From Hydrogenophaga sp. IBVHS2 (GTDB lineage Bacteria; Pseudomonadota; Gammaproteobacteria; Burkholderiales; Burkholderiaceae_C): a stretch of DNA of 64,000 nucleotides. Both the position numbers and the translations under genes were made by a program. The notes below the pieces were generated by a model. That model ran no database searches. It saw only the letters and a list, made by a program, of their open reading frames with translations, and had not been told where the DNA came from. This document shows positions 1-8,974 of this stretch, piece after piece. The first letter of the stretch is position 1; every line of letters starts with the position of its first letter. The stretch is taken from NCBI RefSeq assembly GCF_002127215.1, contig NZ_NFUT01000005.1, positions 163,385 through 227,384 on the forward strand, read 5' to 3'.

Positions 1-840
1 GGCTTCCCGCCGGCCGAGGTGACCACGCTGTCGACGTTCTTCCGCATGGCCGCCCGCCGTCCGCCTGCCTATGTGGTGCAGGACGAGCCGCGCACCGCCG
101 ATCTGCTGCTGGTCAATGCCGATCACCCGCGCGCCATCGGCGCGGTGCGGCGGGCAGCCCTGCCGGCCAAGGTGATGCTGATCGGCCATGCCGATGGCGG
201 CACCGGCTGGCCGATGCAGTCGCGACCGGTCCGCCTGGTGCCGCTGCTGGGCGCGATGGACGCCGTGATGGCGCCGCCGGCACCCCCGCCGCCACCGGAA
301 CCCGACACCCAGCCCCCGCGCGAGTTCGCCAGCACCGACGTGATGTCGCCGCGGGAGTTCGTCAATACCGACGTCATGCCGCCCCAGGTGCTGCAGTCGC
401 GGTTCAATGCCCAGAGCCAGGTCATGCCCGAGGTGCCCCGGGGCGAGGCGCTGCTGGTGGCGCAGAGCCTGGTGGAGGGCCGCATCCTGCTCAAGCGCTT
501 CCGGCAGTACGGGCTGGACATGGACTGGTGCCGCGAGCCCCAGCAGGCGCAGGCCATGATGGCGGCCCATCCCTACCGCCTGGTGGTCATCGACCGCGTG
601 CTGGGAGAGCCCGACGGTCTGGCCCTGTGCCGCATGGCCAAGCAGCGCAAGCCGCAGGCGCCGGTGGTGGTCATGTTCGCCACCACCGTGGGCAGCATGG
701 AGCGCATGAAGGCCGGGCTGGCCGGTGCCGATGCCTACCTGTCGCGCTCGGTGTCGGAGGGCGAACTGCAACGCCTGCTGATGCGGCATGACCTGGCCGA
801 GGAGGGCGGCTTCCAGGCCACCAATTTCGGCGAGTTCTGA
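1..840 (+). CDS. Degenerate receiver (pseudo-response-regulator) protein, 5' end outside window
   Basis: The frame is open from base 1, so the true start is probably upstream; the GTG at 19 is the first candidate inside the window. Counting from that GTG (273 residues), residues 143-255 look like a CheY-type receiver: Asp192 in VIDRVLGEPDG sits where the phospho-acceptor would be, followed by the strand VVVMFATT. However, the Lys normally found before the last turn is replaced (YLSRS, 240-244), and the acidic pair after strand 1 is absent (LLVAQS). Phosphorylation is therefore doubtful. A Pro-rich linker (residues 85-122) carries two copies of PREF-x-x-TDVM. No output domain follows. The gene converges on lplT. 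Function unknown; a stand-alone pseudo-receiver is the best description. Confidence 0.6.
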   Translation, partial: GFPPAEVTTLSTFFRMAARRPPAYVVQDEPRTADLLLVNADHPRAIGAVRRAALPAKVMLIGHADGGTGWPMQSRPVRLVPLLGAMDAVMAPPAPPPPPEPDTQPPREFASTDVMSPREFVNTDVMPPQVLQSRFNAQSQVMPEVPRGEALLVAQSLVEGRILLKRFRQYGLDMDWCREPQQAQAMMAAHPYRLVVIDRVLGEPDGLALCRMAKQRKPQAPVVVMFATTVGSMERMKAGLAGADAYLSRSVSEGELQRLLMRHDLAEEGGFQATNFGEF

Positions 841-877
841 GTCGCGGTCGCTGTGGGGCCCGGGTGCCTGCGCCGGC

Positions 878-2161
878 TCAACCGTGCAGGTCGTCCCGCC
901 GGGCGATTTCCAGCAGCCGCTCCAGCTCCACCGCGTGGTGCTTCTGGTTGTGCTGGTGCCACCTGGCGATCAGCCACATGGTGGCGGCCACCAGCACGCC
1001 GAAGGCGGTGATGGCGGCAAACGCCGACAGGCCCATGCCGGTGGACAGGGCATACAGCCCGCCCAGCCCCAGGATGCAGGCCTGTTCATTGAAGTTCTGC
1101 ACCGCGATCGAGCGGCCCGCGCCCATCAGGTTGTGGCCCCGGTGCTGCAGCAGCGCATTCATGGGCACCACCAGGAACCCGCCCAGCCCGCCCAGCAGCA
1201 CCAGGAAAGGCGCTGCCACCCAGACGTTGTCGATGAAGTTCATCAGGATCACCAGCAGCCCCATGCCGATGCCCAGCGGCATGACCAGGGTGGCCTGATC
1301 CAGCCGCATCCTGAGCGAGGCGATCACCGCGCCCACGGCGGTGCCGATGGCCACCACGCCCACCAGGCTCGACGCCTGCGTGGTGCCGTAGCCCAGTGCG
1401 GCCGCGGCCCAGGCCAGCACGATGTAGCGCAGGTTGCCGCTCACGCCCCAGAACAGGGTGGTGGTGGCCAGCGAGATCTGACCCAGCCGGTCGCGCCACA
1501 GCCGCATGTTGCAGCGCCAGAAGTCCGGCAGCAGGGCCATCGGGTTGCGCGGCATGGGCCGGGGGGTGACGCCGGTCAGGGGAATGCGCAGGTTGAAGCC
1601 GGCGGCGGCGGCATAGACGAACACCAGGGTGGCGATCGCCGCCTCGGCCGGGAGGTCGATGTGCGTGTCGAAGCCGGGCAGGTCGATCGACAGCAGCAGG
1701 GCCGACAGCATGGGGCCGACCAGCTGGCCGCCCAGCAGCACGCCCAGGATGATGGAGGCGATCGTCAGGCCCTCGATCCAGCCGTTGGCCTTGACCAGCT
1801 GCGAGGGCGGCAGCAACTCGGTGAGGATGCCGTACTTGGCCGGCGAGTAGGCCGCCGCACCCAGACCCACCACGGTGTAGGCCAGCAGCGGATGGGTGCC
1901 GAAGAGCATCAGCAGGCAGCCCACGATCTTGATCGCGTTGCTGATGAACATCACCTGGCCCTTGGGCCGGGCATCGGCGAAAGCGCCCACGAAGGGCGCC
2001 AGCACCACATAAAAGAAGGCGAACAAGGGCACCAGGGCGGCGCTCTGCCATTCGGGAGCCTGTCGGGACCGCAGCAGCTCGATGGCGGCGACGAACAGCG
2101 CGTTGTCAGCCAGGGAGCTGAAAAACTGCGCCGTCATGATGGTGTAGAAGCCGCGCTTCAT
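878..2161 (-). CDS. lplT: Lysophospholipid transporter LplT (MFS)
   Basis: 427 residues, about 12 hydrophobic segments, major facilitator superfamily. The N-terminus ([20 protein letters not shown]) and the stretch [16 protein letters not shown] are typical of LplT, which flips lysophospholipids such as 2-acyl-glycerophosphoethanolamine across the inner membrane for re-acylation. In enterobacteria lplT is partnered with aas, but no acyltransferase gene is present here. It is divergent from alr with about 160 bp between the starts, an arrangement common in Comamonadaceae. ATG start at 2161. Confidence 0.9.
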   Translation of the reverse strand: MKRGFYTIMTAQFFSSLADNALFVAAIELLRSRQAPEWQSAALVPLFAFFYVVLAPFVGAFADARPKGQVMFISNAIKIVGCLLMLFGTHPLLAYTVVGLGAAAYSPAKYGILTELLPPSQLVKANGWIEGLTIASIILGVLLGGQLVGPMLSALLLSIDLPGFDTHIDLPAEAAIATLVFVYAAAAGFNLRIPLTGVTPRPMPRNPMALLPDFWRCNMRLWRDRLGQISLATTTLFWGVSGNLRYIVLAWAAAALGYGTTQASSLVGVVAIGTAVGAVIASLRMRLDQATLVMPLGIGMGLLVILMNFIDNVWVAAPFLVLLGGLGGFLVVPMNALLQHRGHNLMGAGRSIAVQNFNEQACILGLGGLYALSTGMGLSAFAAITAFGVLVAATMWLIARWHQHNQKHHAVELERLLEIARRDDLHG

Positions 2162-2252
2162 GGCGATGATTTGGGTTGTCAGGTCCGCGGCTGGGGACGG
2201 CGCCCACCGGTCTGGGCCGGCGTTTTATGCCACAGTGTGGCGAGCAAACCGA

Positions 2253-2281
2253 TTGTCTCCGGATGTATCCGGGGGTTATAG
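2253..2281 (+). promoter_or_regulatory. Sigma-70-type promoter of alr
   Basis: TTGTCT (2253-2258), a 17-base spacer, then TTATAG (2276-2281). This predicts a start of transcription near 2288 and a leader of about 30 nt before the alr ATG at 2319. It is the best -35/-10 pair in the lplT/alr divergent region. Confidence 0.5.
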
Positions 2282-2318
2282 CACGGCCATCCTGCATGGC
2301 TTTCTGCGCCGCCGACCC

Positions 2319-3440
2319 ATGCCCCGTCCCATCTCCGCCACCATCCACACCGCCGCCCTGCGGCACAACCTGCAACGCGCCCGCCAGTGCGCCCCCGACG
2401 CCCGGCTCTGGGCGGTGGTCAAGGCCAACGCCTACGGCCACGGCATCGACAACGCCTTCGAGGCGCTGCGCGGCGCCGACGGATTCGCCCTGCTCGACCT
2501 GCAAGAGGCCGAGCGCATCCGGGCGCTGGGCTGGCGCGGCCCCGTGCTGCTGCTCGAAGGGGTGTTCGAGCCGCGCGACCTCGAGCTCTGCTCGCGCCTG
2601 GGCCTGTGGCACGCGGTGCACTGCACCGAGCAGATCGACTGGCTGGCCGCGCACAAGACACAGGCACCCCACCGGGTGTTCCTCAAGCTCAACTCCGGCA
2701 TGAACCGCCTGGGCTTCACGCCCGAGGCCTTCCGCAGCGCCTGGACGCGGCTGAACGCACTGCCACAGGTGGACGAGATCTCGCTCATGACCCACTTCAG
2801 CGATGCCGACGGCCCGCGCGGCATCGACCACCAGGTGGCGCTGTTCGAACAGGTCACGGCCGACCTGCCCGGCGAGCGCACCCTGTGCAACAGCGCGGCC
2901 ATCCTGCGCCACGCCAGCCGCCCGCTGCGCGGTGAAGGCGTGCAGACCCTGGCGGCCGACTGGGTGCGCGAGGGCATCTCGCTCTATGGCGGCGCGCCCG
3001 ACCATCCCGAACACACGGCGGCCCACTGGGACCTGCAGCCGGCCATGACCCTGGCCACGCGCGTCATCGGCGTGCAGCGCCTGCAGCCGGGCGACACCGT
3101 GGGTTACGGCTCCACCTTCACCGCCGACCGGCCCATGCGCATCGGCGTGGTGGCCTGCGGCTATGCCGACGGCTACCCGCGCCACGCGCCCACCGGCACG
3201 CCGGTGCTGATCGACGGGCAGCGCAGCCGCATCGTGGGCCGGGTCAGCATGGACATGATCACGGTGGACCTGACGGGTCTGGAGGCCGCCGGCATCGGCA
3301 GCGAGGCGGTGATGTGGGGCCGCAGCAGTGTGCAGCCGCAGGCCGTGCTCACCGCCGACGAGGTGGCGGCGAGCGCCGGCACCATCTCCTACGAACTCAC
3401 CTGCGGCGTGGCGCGCCGCGTGCCCTTCGTGGTGGACTGA
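2319..3440 (+). CDS. alr: Alanine racemase
   Basis: 373 residues, PLP-dependent fold-type III enzyme that makes D-alanine for peptidoglycan. Lys35 in [11 protein letters not shown] is the PLP-binding lysine. [10 protein letters not shown] carries the conserved region around the second catalytic base (Tyr), and [13 protein letters not shown] is the usual C-terminal signature. The frame is open upstream to 2160, but the ATG at 2319 ([10 protein letters not shown]) matches the family N-terminus and follows a good promoter. The gene converges on the GT39-type gene, with 12 bp between stops; CCGGGC/GCCCGG arms at 3447-3463 could form a small hairpin there, without a T-run. Confidence 0.95.
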   Translation: MPRPISATIHTAALRHNLQRARQCAPDARLWAVVKANAYGHGIDNAFEALRGADGFALLDLQEAERIRALGWRGPVLLLEGVFEPRDLELCSRLGLWHAVHCTEQIDWLAAHKTQAPHRVFLKLNSGMNRLGFTPEAFRSAWTRLNALPQVDEISLMTHFSDADGPRGIDHQVALFEQVTADLPGERTLCNSAAILRHASRPLRGEGVQTLAADWVREGISLYGGAPDHPEHTAAHWDLQPAMTLATRVIGVQRLQPGDTVGYGSTFTADRPMRIGVVACGYADGYPRHAPTGTPVLIDGQRSRIVGRVSMDMITVDLTGLEAAGIGSEAVMWGRSSVQPQAVLTADEVAASAGTISYELTCGVARRVPFVVD

Positions 3441-3452
3441 CCGGCCCCGGGC

Positions 3453-5036
3453 TCAGCGCCCGGTGGTCCGCCCCGGCGCGCAGTCGGCAAAGCCGTAGCG
3501 TTCGCAGAACGGGTTGCCCCGCACCGGCAGCCAGGCCGGGATGTCGTGGAACTCCCGGGCCACCCGGGCCAGCACCTGGTCGCGGAACGGCTGGAAGCGG
3601 AAGCCCTGGCCGTCGACCACCCAGAAGTCCACGCCCCGCACCGTCAGGCGCTGCACACGGATCTGCTCGAAATAGGGTTCGAAGTCGGCCCGCACCGGCT
3701 CGTCGTACAGGAACACGCGGATGGGCCGGCCGTCGTAGGTGCGGAAGTCGATGATCTGGTCGTCCTGCCGCGCGTGGTGGCGGCCCGGGCCGAACACCGG
3801 CACGTACTGGCGGTGGTGGTAGGCCAGCATGGCCGCCGGGTTGTAGGTGCGGGCCATCAGGGTGGCGCCGGCCGGCAGGTCCGATTGCAGCGCGGCCACG
3901 ATGGCCGGGGTCTCGCGCAGGAACACCGCGCGGTCGTACAGCCGATCCAGCGGCGCATGGGTCCACCAGGCCAGCGGTGCCCAGGCGATCAGGCCCACGG
4001 CCAGCAGGTGCGGCACCGACAGGGCCAGCGTGGCGCGCCACGAAGTCTTGAGCGCCGGGGCTGACAGCCGCAGGCCGGCCCACACCACGAACACCGGCAC
4101 GAAGCCGAGCACCCAGTGCAGGCCCACGGTGCGGCGCAGGCTGACCAGCAGGAACAGCGCCAGCGGGAACATCCACAGCACCGCCGCCACCTTCAGCACC
4201 CGGGGCGACACGCCCTCGGCGCCGCGCGCCCGCGCGCCCTGCCACAGCAGCCAGGGGGTGAGCAGGTAGGCCGCCATGCCCAGGTAGGTGGCCACGGTGC
4301 GCCACGACCCGTTCGAGCCTTCGTTGCGGTTGAAGACGTTGAACATCACGTTGCTCCAGCCGTGCGTGGCATTGAAGCCGATGTTCAGCGCGATGCCGGG
4401 CAGCGCACCGGCGAACACCACGAAGGGCGCCCAGGCCCGCTCGCGCCGCCAGCCCCAGGCATGGGCCGCGTAGGCAAAGCCCAGCAGCGCGGCGAAGTAC
4501 TTGGACAGGAAGGCCAGGCCCAGCAGCACGCCGCACAGCAGGTACCAGCGGGTCGAACCGGTGGTCGCGGCGTCGGCCCGGAAGTAGGCCCACACCGACA
4601 GCGCCATGAACAGGATCAGGGGGGTGTCGGTGGTGACCAGCACGAACATCCAGCTCCAGGGCAGGGCCAGGTACACCGCGCCGGCCAGCCAGGCACTGCT
4701 CTCGCGCGCGGCCGGCAGGTGGCGGCGCAGCACATCGACGATGCCCAGGCCGATCAGGCTGGTCACCAGCAGGGTGACGCTGCGCAGCACCAGGGGCGCA
4801 TCGCCCGCCAGCCGCAGCAGCGCGATCAGCCAGCCCACCATGGGCGGGTGGTCGGAGTAACCCCAGGCCGGGAACACGCCCCACTGGTAGAAGAAGGCCT
4901 CGTCCCCGGTCATGGGGAAGGTGGCGGCCAGCAGCAGCTTGAGCAGCAGCGTGCCGATGAAGGTGAGCGCGAACAGCCGGCGGGCGGCGGGGAGCAAGGT
5001 GTCGTTCAGGGGCATCGACCGAAGTCCTTCAGGCAT
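3453..5036 (-). CDS. GT39/ArnT-like membrane glycosyltransferase
   Basis: 527 residues with about 11-12 transmembrane segments and a soluble C-terminal domain, the GT-C architecture of dolichyl-phosphate-mannose mannosyltransferases and ArnT. The acidic motif MTGDEAFFYQWG after the first membrane segment is where GT-C enzymes bind the lipid-phosphate donor. Such enzymes move a sugar from a polyprenyl phosphate carrier to an acceptor on the periplasmic side; the acceptor cannot be read from sequence. The start overlaps the SMR-like gene by 8 bp; an internal ATG at 5015 (MPLNDTLLPAARR) is an alternative. Last gene of a cassette with the HAD-UbiA fusion. Confidence 0.8.
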   Translation of the reverse strand: MPEGLRSMPLNDTLLPAARRLFALTFIGTLLLKLLLAATFPMTGDEAFFYQWGVFPAWGYSDHPPMVGWLIALLRLAGDAPLVLRSVTLLVTSLIGLGIVDVLRRHLPAARESSAWLAGAVYLALPWSWMFVLVTTDTPLILFMALSVWAYFRADAATTGSTRWYLLCGVLLGLAFLSKYFAALLGFAYAAHAWGWRRERAWAPFVVFAGALPGIALNIGFNATHGWSNVMFNVFNRNEGSNGSWRTVATYLGMAAYLLTPWLLWQGARARGAEGVSPRVLKVAAVLWMFPLALFLLVSLRRTVGLHWVLGFVPVFVVWAGLRLSAPALKTSWRATLALSVPHLLAVGLIAWAPLAWWTHAPLDRLYDRAVFLRETPAIVAALQSDLPAGATLMARTYNPAAMLAYHHRQYVPVFGPGRHHARQDDQIIDFRTYDGRPIRVFLYDEPVRADFEPYFEQIRVQRLTVRGVDFWVVDGQGFRFQPFRDQVLARVAREFHDIPAWLPVRGNPFCERYGFADCAPGRTTGR

Positions 5037-5388
5037 CGAGTGCGAGCAGCCACACGCCGGCCACGATCAGCCCGCAGCCGGCCAGACGGGTCCAGGAAAA
5101 CGGCTCGCCCAGCCAGGTGATGCCCAGCACCAAGGTCACCACGAAGCCCAGGCTCACCAGCGGGTAGGCCAGGCCCACGTCCAGCCGCGACAGCACCCAC
5201 AGCCACAGCACCGCACTGGCCCCGTACAGGCCCAGGCCCAGCCAGACCAGCGGGCTGGACAGCGCATGCAGGTAGGTGCCGGCCACATCCGACCCGGCAC
5301 CGGCGGCCATGCCGCGCTTCATCACCAGCTGTGCAGCAGAAGACAGCAGCACGCAGAACACGGCCAGGGCCAGGGGGAGGGTCTTCAT
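5029..5388 (-). CDS. SMR/EamA-type small membrane carrier, ArnE/ArnF-like
   Basis: 119 residues, four predicted transmembrane helices, small multidrug resistance/EamA superfamily. Placed between a polyprenyl-phosphate glycosyl enzyme and a GT-C transferase, it is more likely a flippase subunit for a lipid-linked sugar (as ArnE/ArnF are for undecaprenyl-phosphate-aminoarabinose) than a drug exporter. That role is an inference from context. ATG at 5388; 18 bp after the HAD-UbiA stop and overlapping the next gene, so probably one transcript. Confidence 0.75.
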   Translation of the reverse strand: MKTLPLALAVFCVLLSSAAQLVMKRGMAAGAGSDVAGTYLHALSSPLVWLGLGLYGASAVLWLWVLSRLDVGLAYPLVSLGFVVTLVLGITWLGEPFSWTRLAGCGLIVAGVWLLALDA

Positions 5389-5406
5389 GGACGGCTCGGG
5401 TGGATG

Positions 5407-6891
5407 TCAGGACAAGGGCAGGCCGTGGGTGGCCAGCGCACCGATCAGGCCCATGCCCAGCAGGGTCAGCCAGCTGAAGCGGTCGCGCAGCGCGAACTGC
5501 AGCGGGTCTTCGCCGACCAGCTCGCGCCGGCCGGTCTTGAGCCAGATGCGCATGAGCCACAGCAGCAGCAGCGGTGCGGCCGCCCACAGCCAGTCCGGGT
5601 GGGCGTAGAGCGCGCGGCTGTTCTGGCTGTCGATGTAGAGTGCCAGCACCAGCACCGCCAGGAAGCCGGCCGACAGCCCCATGGTGCGCAGCGAGGGCAG
5701 GTCGCCCGCCTGGTAGCCCCGGCCGGGGGCCAGGGTGGTGTCCTCGTCCACCAGTTCTTCCAGTTCGGCGCAGCGCTTGACCAGCGCCAGGCTCAGGAAC
5801 AGGAAGATGGAGATGGCCAGCAGCCAGTTCGACAGATCGACCCCGGTGGCCACCGCGCCGGCCCCGATGCGCAGGGTGTAGAGGCCCGAGAGGACCAGCA
5901 CGTCGATCAGCGCCAGCCGCTTGAGCCGCACCGAATAGGCCAGGGTGGTCACGGTGTAGAGCAGCAGCAGCGCGGCAAAGCCGGCCGACACGCCGATGGC
6001 CAGCACGAAGGCCGCCCCCAGCATCAGCAGCCCGAGCGCCACCGCGCTGGCAATGCCCATGCGGCCGGCCGCCAGCGGGCGGTGGCGCTTGATCCGGTGC
6101 ACCCGGTCGCTGGGCAGATCGAGCAGGTCGTTGACCAGGTAGGTGGCCGAGGCGCACAGGCCGAACGCCACGAAGGCCAGCAGTGCCTGCAGCCAGGCCT
6201 GGGGCTCGGCCGAATGGGCGGCCAGCAGCGGCACGAACAGCAGGGCGTTCTTGGCCCACTGCTTGAGGCGGATCGCCTTGAGCAGCGTGCCCAGGGTGAG
6301 GGGTTCGCGCGGGAACACGCGGGCCTGGGGATGGTCGGCGCGCAGCGCCTGCAGCACGTTGGCCGGCGCATTCACCGCCCAGGCCTCGGCCGCGCCGTCC
6401 CACACCGGCAGGTCGTCGCGGCTGTTGCCCGCATAGGCCCAGCGCTTGAAACCCAAGCTGAGTGCATGGCCTTCGATGGCCTGGCGCTTGGCGGCCCGGC
6501 TCAGGTTGGGGCCGCCGGCTTCGGTGCCCAGCACGGCGTCGAAGCAGCCCAGGTGGTCGGCCACGGCCTGCACGGTACGGATGTCGGAGGCGCTGGCCAG
6601 CACCACGGTACGGCCGCGTGCCCTTTCCTGCCGCAGGACCGCGATCAGGTCGTCGCGCCAGGGCAGCGTGGCCGGCTCGGGCCGTACCCGGTCAGCGATC
6701 CGCTGCTTGAGGGCGGCCTTGCCGCCGGCCAGCCACAGCGGCAGCCGCAGCAGGTCCAGCGGGGCCTGCCGCGCCAGGCGCATGACCGACTCGTGCAGCG
6801 TGTCGCTGGGCGTGAGGGTGCCGTCCAGATCCACATAGAGCGGCAGCAGGTCGGCAGGGGGGGCGGCAGAAGGGGGGGCGGATGCGGTCAA
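5407..6891 (-). CDS. HAD phosphatase-UbiA prenyltransferase fusion (decaprenyl-phosphate phosphoribosyltransferase-like)
   Basis: 494 residues. Residues 18-190 are a HAD-superfamily phosphatase: DLDGT (21-25) and GNSRDDLPV (155-163) supply the Asp nucleophile and metal ligands. From about 205 a UbiA-type membrane domain follows, with the first Asp motif NDLLDLPSD (254-262) and some 8-9 membrane segments. In actinobacteria the related UbiA enzyme transfers 5-phosphoribose to decaprenyl phosphate, and a separate phosphatase removes the 5-phosphate; this fusion could do both steps. Start: TTG at 6891, the only plausible start after the upstream stop, without a strong ribosome binding site. No DprE1/DprE2 epimerase is in the window. 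Confidence 0.8.
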   Translation of the reverse strand: MTASAPPSAAPPADLLPLYVDLDGTLTPSDTLHESVMRLARQAPLDLLRLPLWLAGGKAALKQRIADRVRPEPATLPWRDDLIAVLRQERARGRTVVLASASDIRTVQAVADHLGCFDAVLGTEAGGPNLSRAAKRQAIEGHALSLGFKRWAYAGNSRDDLPVWDGAAEAWAVNAPANVLQALRADHPQARVFPREPLTLGTLLKAIRLKQWAKNALLFVPLLAAHSAEPQAWLQALLAFVAFGLCASATYLVNDLLDLPSDRVHRIKRHRPLAAGRMGIASAVALGLLMLGAAFVLAIGVSAGFAALLLLYTVTTLAYSVRLKRLALIDVLVLSGLYTLRIGAGAVATGVDLSNWLLAISIFLFLSLALVKRCAELEELVDEDTTLAPGRGYQAGDLPSLRTMGLSAGFLAVLVLALYIDSQNSRALYAHPDWLWAAAPLLLLWLMRIWLKTGRRELVGEDPLQFALRDRFSWLTLLGMGLIGALATHGLPLS

Positions 6892-6946
6892 TCGGGCGGT
6901 CCGTCGGAGGGTGCCGCGATTTTAGGCGGCCGCCCCCGGGCGGCGG

Positions 6947-7570
6947 TCACAGGCCGAGCCAGGGCCGCACGCGGTCCAGGCCGCTGTTCAGCAGGTCCAG
7001 CGCCACATGGCCCAGCGAGGCGGTGTAGGCCAGGGCGGCCACACCCACCACGCCCGAGGCCAGCAGGGCCAGGCCGTCGCGCGCCATCCAGCCCAGGCTC
7101 AGCAGGATCAGGCTGATGCTGGGCAGCACGTTGCCGAAAGGCAGCGGCAGGAAGATGACACCCGCCATCAGCACGATCCAGCCGCTCCACAGCGCCCGGG
7201 TGGCGCCGTGGCTCCACACCGCCCAGCGCGGGCGCAGCCAGCGGTGGGCGCGTTCGTAGGTCCAGGCCAGGCCGTGCAGGCAGCGCCGGGTCCAGGTTTC
7301 GTTGAGGGTGAGGTCGCCCACGCGGCGGGGCAGGGGGAATTCGTCGTGCCCGCGCAGCCAGGCCCAGGCCAGGGCCACGATGGCAAAGCTCAGCACGGTG
7401 CCGGCGCCGGCAATGGGGATGACGGTGAGCGCCGACATCAGCATCAGCAGCACGGCGGTGGAGGCGTCGCCGTGCAGCTGCACCAGCTCGCGCACATTGA
7501 GCTTCAGGTCGGGCGACTGCGCGTGTTGATCGGCGGCTGCGCGCAGCCGGCGCGCCAGGGGCTCGCTCAT
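6947..7570 (-). CDS. exoD: ExoD-family membrane protein
   Basis: 207 residues, ExoD family (exopolysaccharide synthesis ExoD). It begins with a soluble stretch (MSEPLARRLRAAADQ) followed by about four to five membrane segments; IPIAGAGTVLSF and FLPLPFGNVLPS are family features. ExoD was named from a Sinorhizobium mutant altered in exopolysaccharide and alkali tolerance; its biochemical role is unknown. The frame is open up to 7663, but the ATG at 7570 overlaps the stop of the upstream gene (ATGA), so it is the start. It may be read through from cysA. Confidence 0.8.
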   Translation of the reverse strand: MSEPLARRLRAAADQHAQSPDLKLNVRELVQLHGDASTAVLLMLMSALTVIPIAGAGTVLSFAIVALAWAWLRGHDEFPLPRRVGDLTLNETWTRRCLHGLAWTYERAHRWLRPRWAVWSHGATRALWSGWIVLMAGVIFLPLPFGNVLPSISLILLSLGWMARDGLALLASGVVGVAALAYTASLGHVALDLLNSGLDRVRPWLGL

Positions 7571-7950
7571 GCCGGGCGCGGCTGCGACACCCGGCCGGCG
7601 AGCCAGTGCAGCCCGCCGCAGACCACCAGCAGCGTCACCAGGCCGATGCCCCAGCCCAGCCACACCAGGGCGCTGATCCAGCCGCCTAGGCCGTCAATGG
7701 AGGGCAGCACCTGCGAGAGCCACTGCACCAGGTCCAGCCACATGAGCTGCAGCCCCTGCACCCAGGCCGGGTCGATCCACAGTGCAGCCCAGGCCGGGAT
7801 CGGCCACTGGCCGATGGTGGTGGCCGCCTGCGTGGCCTCACCCGAGGCCACAGCCCCGATCAGCCATTGCGCCAGCCCGGCCGACAGGGCGGCCAGTCCG
7901 GTCCAGATCAGCGCCAGCAGCGCAAAGGCGGCCCAGATCAGGGTCTTCAT
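7567..7950 (-). CDS. Small inner-membrane protein of unknown function
   Basis: 127 residues with a hydrophobic N-terminus (residues 3-35, possibly one or two helices), a middle rich in Trp (WIDPAWVQGLQLMW), and a C-terminal membrane helix (GWISALVWLGWGIGLVTLLVV). I do not recognise the family. It starts 16 bp after the cysA stop and its own stop overlaps the exoD start, so it is probably the fifth gene of the sulfate transporter transcript. Confidence 0.65.
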   Translation of the reverse strand: MKTLIWAAFALLALIWTGLAALSAGLAQWLIGAVASGEATQAATTIGQWPIPAWAALWIDPAWVQGLQLMWLDLVQWLSQVLPSIDGLGGWISALVWLGWGIGLVTLLVVCGGLHWLAGRVSQPRPA

Positions 7951-7966
7951 GCGGTTCCTCCGTGGT

Positions 7967-8974
7967 TCATGCCTCCACAGACTGCGATTGCAGGGCAGAG
8001 TTCCTCGGACTCACCAGCACCGCATCGCCTTCGCGCAGGCCGAGCTGGTGGAAGGCGGCCGTGGCCAGCCGGGCTTCGATGAGTTCGCGCTCGCCGTGCG
8101 AGGGCTCCAGCTCCAGGCGCACCACCGGGTCGAGCACCAAGGCGCGGCGCAGCGTGGCGGTGACCGCACCGGCCGGCACCGGCTGGCCGGGCAGCAGGCG
8201 CTGCACCTGCAGCTCGTGCGGGCGCAGCGGCCGGGTGCCGTCGCCCACCAGGGGCACGCCGCCCAGGAAGCTGGCCACGAACGGGGTGGCCGGGTGCTCC
8301 CACACCTCGCGCGGGCTGCCCACCTGTTCGATGCGGCCGTGGTTCATGAGCACCACGCGGTCGGCCACTTCCAGGGCTTCTTCCTGGTCGTGGGTCACGA
8401 AGATGCTGGTCACGTGCAGTTCGTCGTGCAGGCGGCGCAGCCAGCGGCGCAGTTCCTTGCGCACCTGGGCGTCCAGCGCACCGAAGGGCTCGTCGAGCAG
8501 CAGCACCTGCGGCTCCACCGCCAGGGCGCGGGCCAGGGCGATGCGCTGGCGCTGGCCACCCGAGAGCTGCGAGGGATAGCGGTCGGCCAGCCAGTCCAGC
8601 TGCACCAGACTGAGGAGTTCGTGCACCTTGGCCTGGATCTGCTTCTCGCTCGGGCGCTCGCGGCGCGGCTTGACCCGCAGGCCGAAGGCCACGTTGTCGG
8701 CCACGGTCATGTGGCGGAACAGCGCGTAGTGCTGGAACACGAAGCCCACGCCGCGCTCGCGCACATGCTTGTCGGTGGCGTCCTCGCCGCTGAACAGGAT
8801 GCTGCCGGCGTCGGCCGTCTCCAGGCCGGCGATGATGCGCAGCAGCGTGGTCTTGCCGCAGCCCGAGGGGCCGAGCAGGGCCAGCAGCTCGCCCGAGCCG
8901 ATGTCCAGGTGGATGTCGTTCAGCGCATGGAAGGTGCCGAAATGCTTGGAGATGTTCTGGATGGCGATGCTCAT
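7967..8974 (-). CDS. cysA: Sulfate/thiosulfate ABC transporter, ATP-binding protein
   Basis: 335 residues. Walker A GPSGCGKT (35-42), signature LSGGQ (137-141), Walker B LLLDEP (158-163), switch His195 in FVTHD. The C-terminal ~100 residues resemble the TOBE-type regulatory extension of CysA, somewhat shorter than in E. coli (365). Energises uptake of sulfate and thiosulfate with CysT and CysW. The start overlaps the cysW stop by 4 bp (ATGA). Confidence 0.95.
   Translation of the reverse strand: MSIAIQNISKHFGTFHALNDIHLDIGSGELLALLGPSGCGKTTLLRIIAGLETADAGSILFSGEDATDKHVRERGVGFVFQHYALFRHMTVADNVAFGLRVKPRRERPSEKQIQAKVHELLSLVQLDWLADRYPSQLSGGQRQRIALARALAVEPQVLLLDEPFGALDAQVRKELRRWLRRLHDELHVTSIFVTHDQEEALEVADRVVLMNHGRIEQVGSPREVWEHPATPFVASFLGGVPLVGDGTRPLRPHELQVQRLLPGQPVPAGAVTATLRRALVLDPVVRLELEPSHGERELIEARLATAAFHQLGLREGDAVLVSPRNSALQSQSVEA

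Noticed and set aside
4912..7116. A plus-strand open frame of 734 codons
   Set aside because: It is rich in Gln, His and Gly, without domains, and antisense to the GT39, SMR and HAD-UbiA genes, which carry clear motifs.
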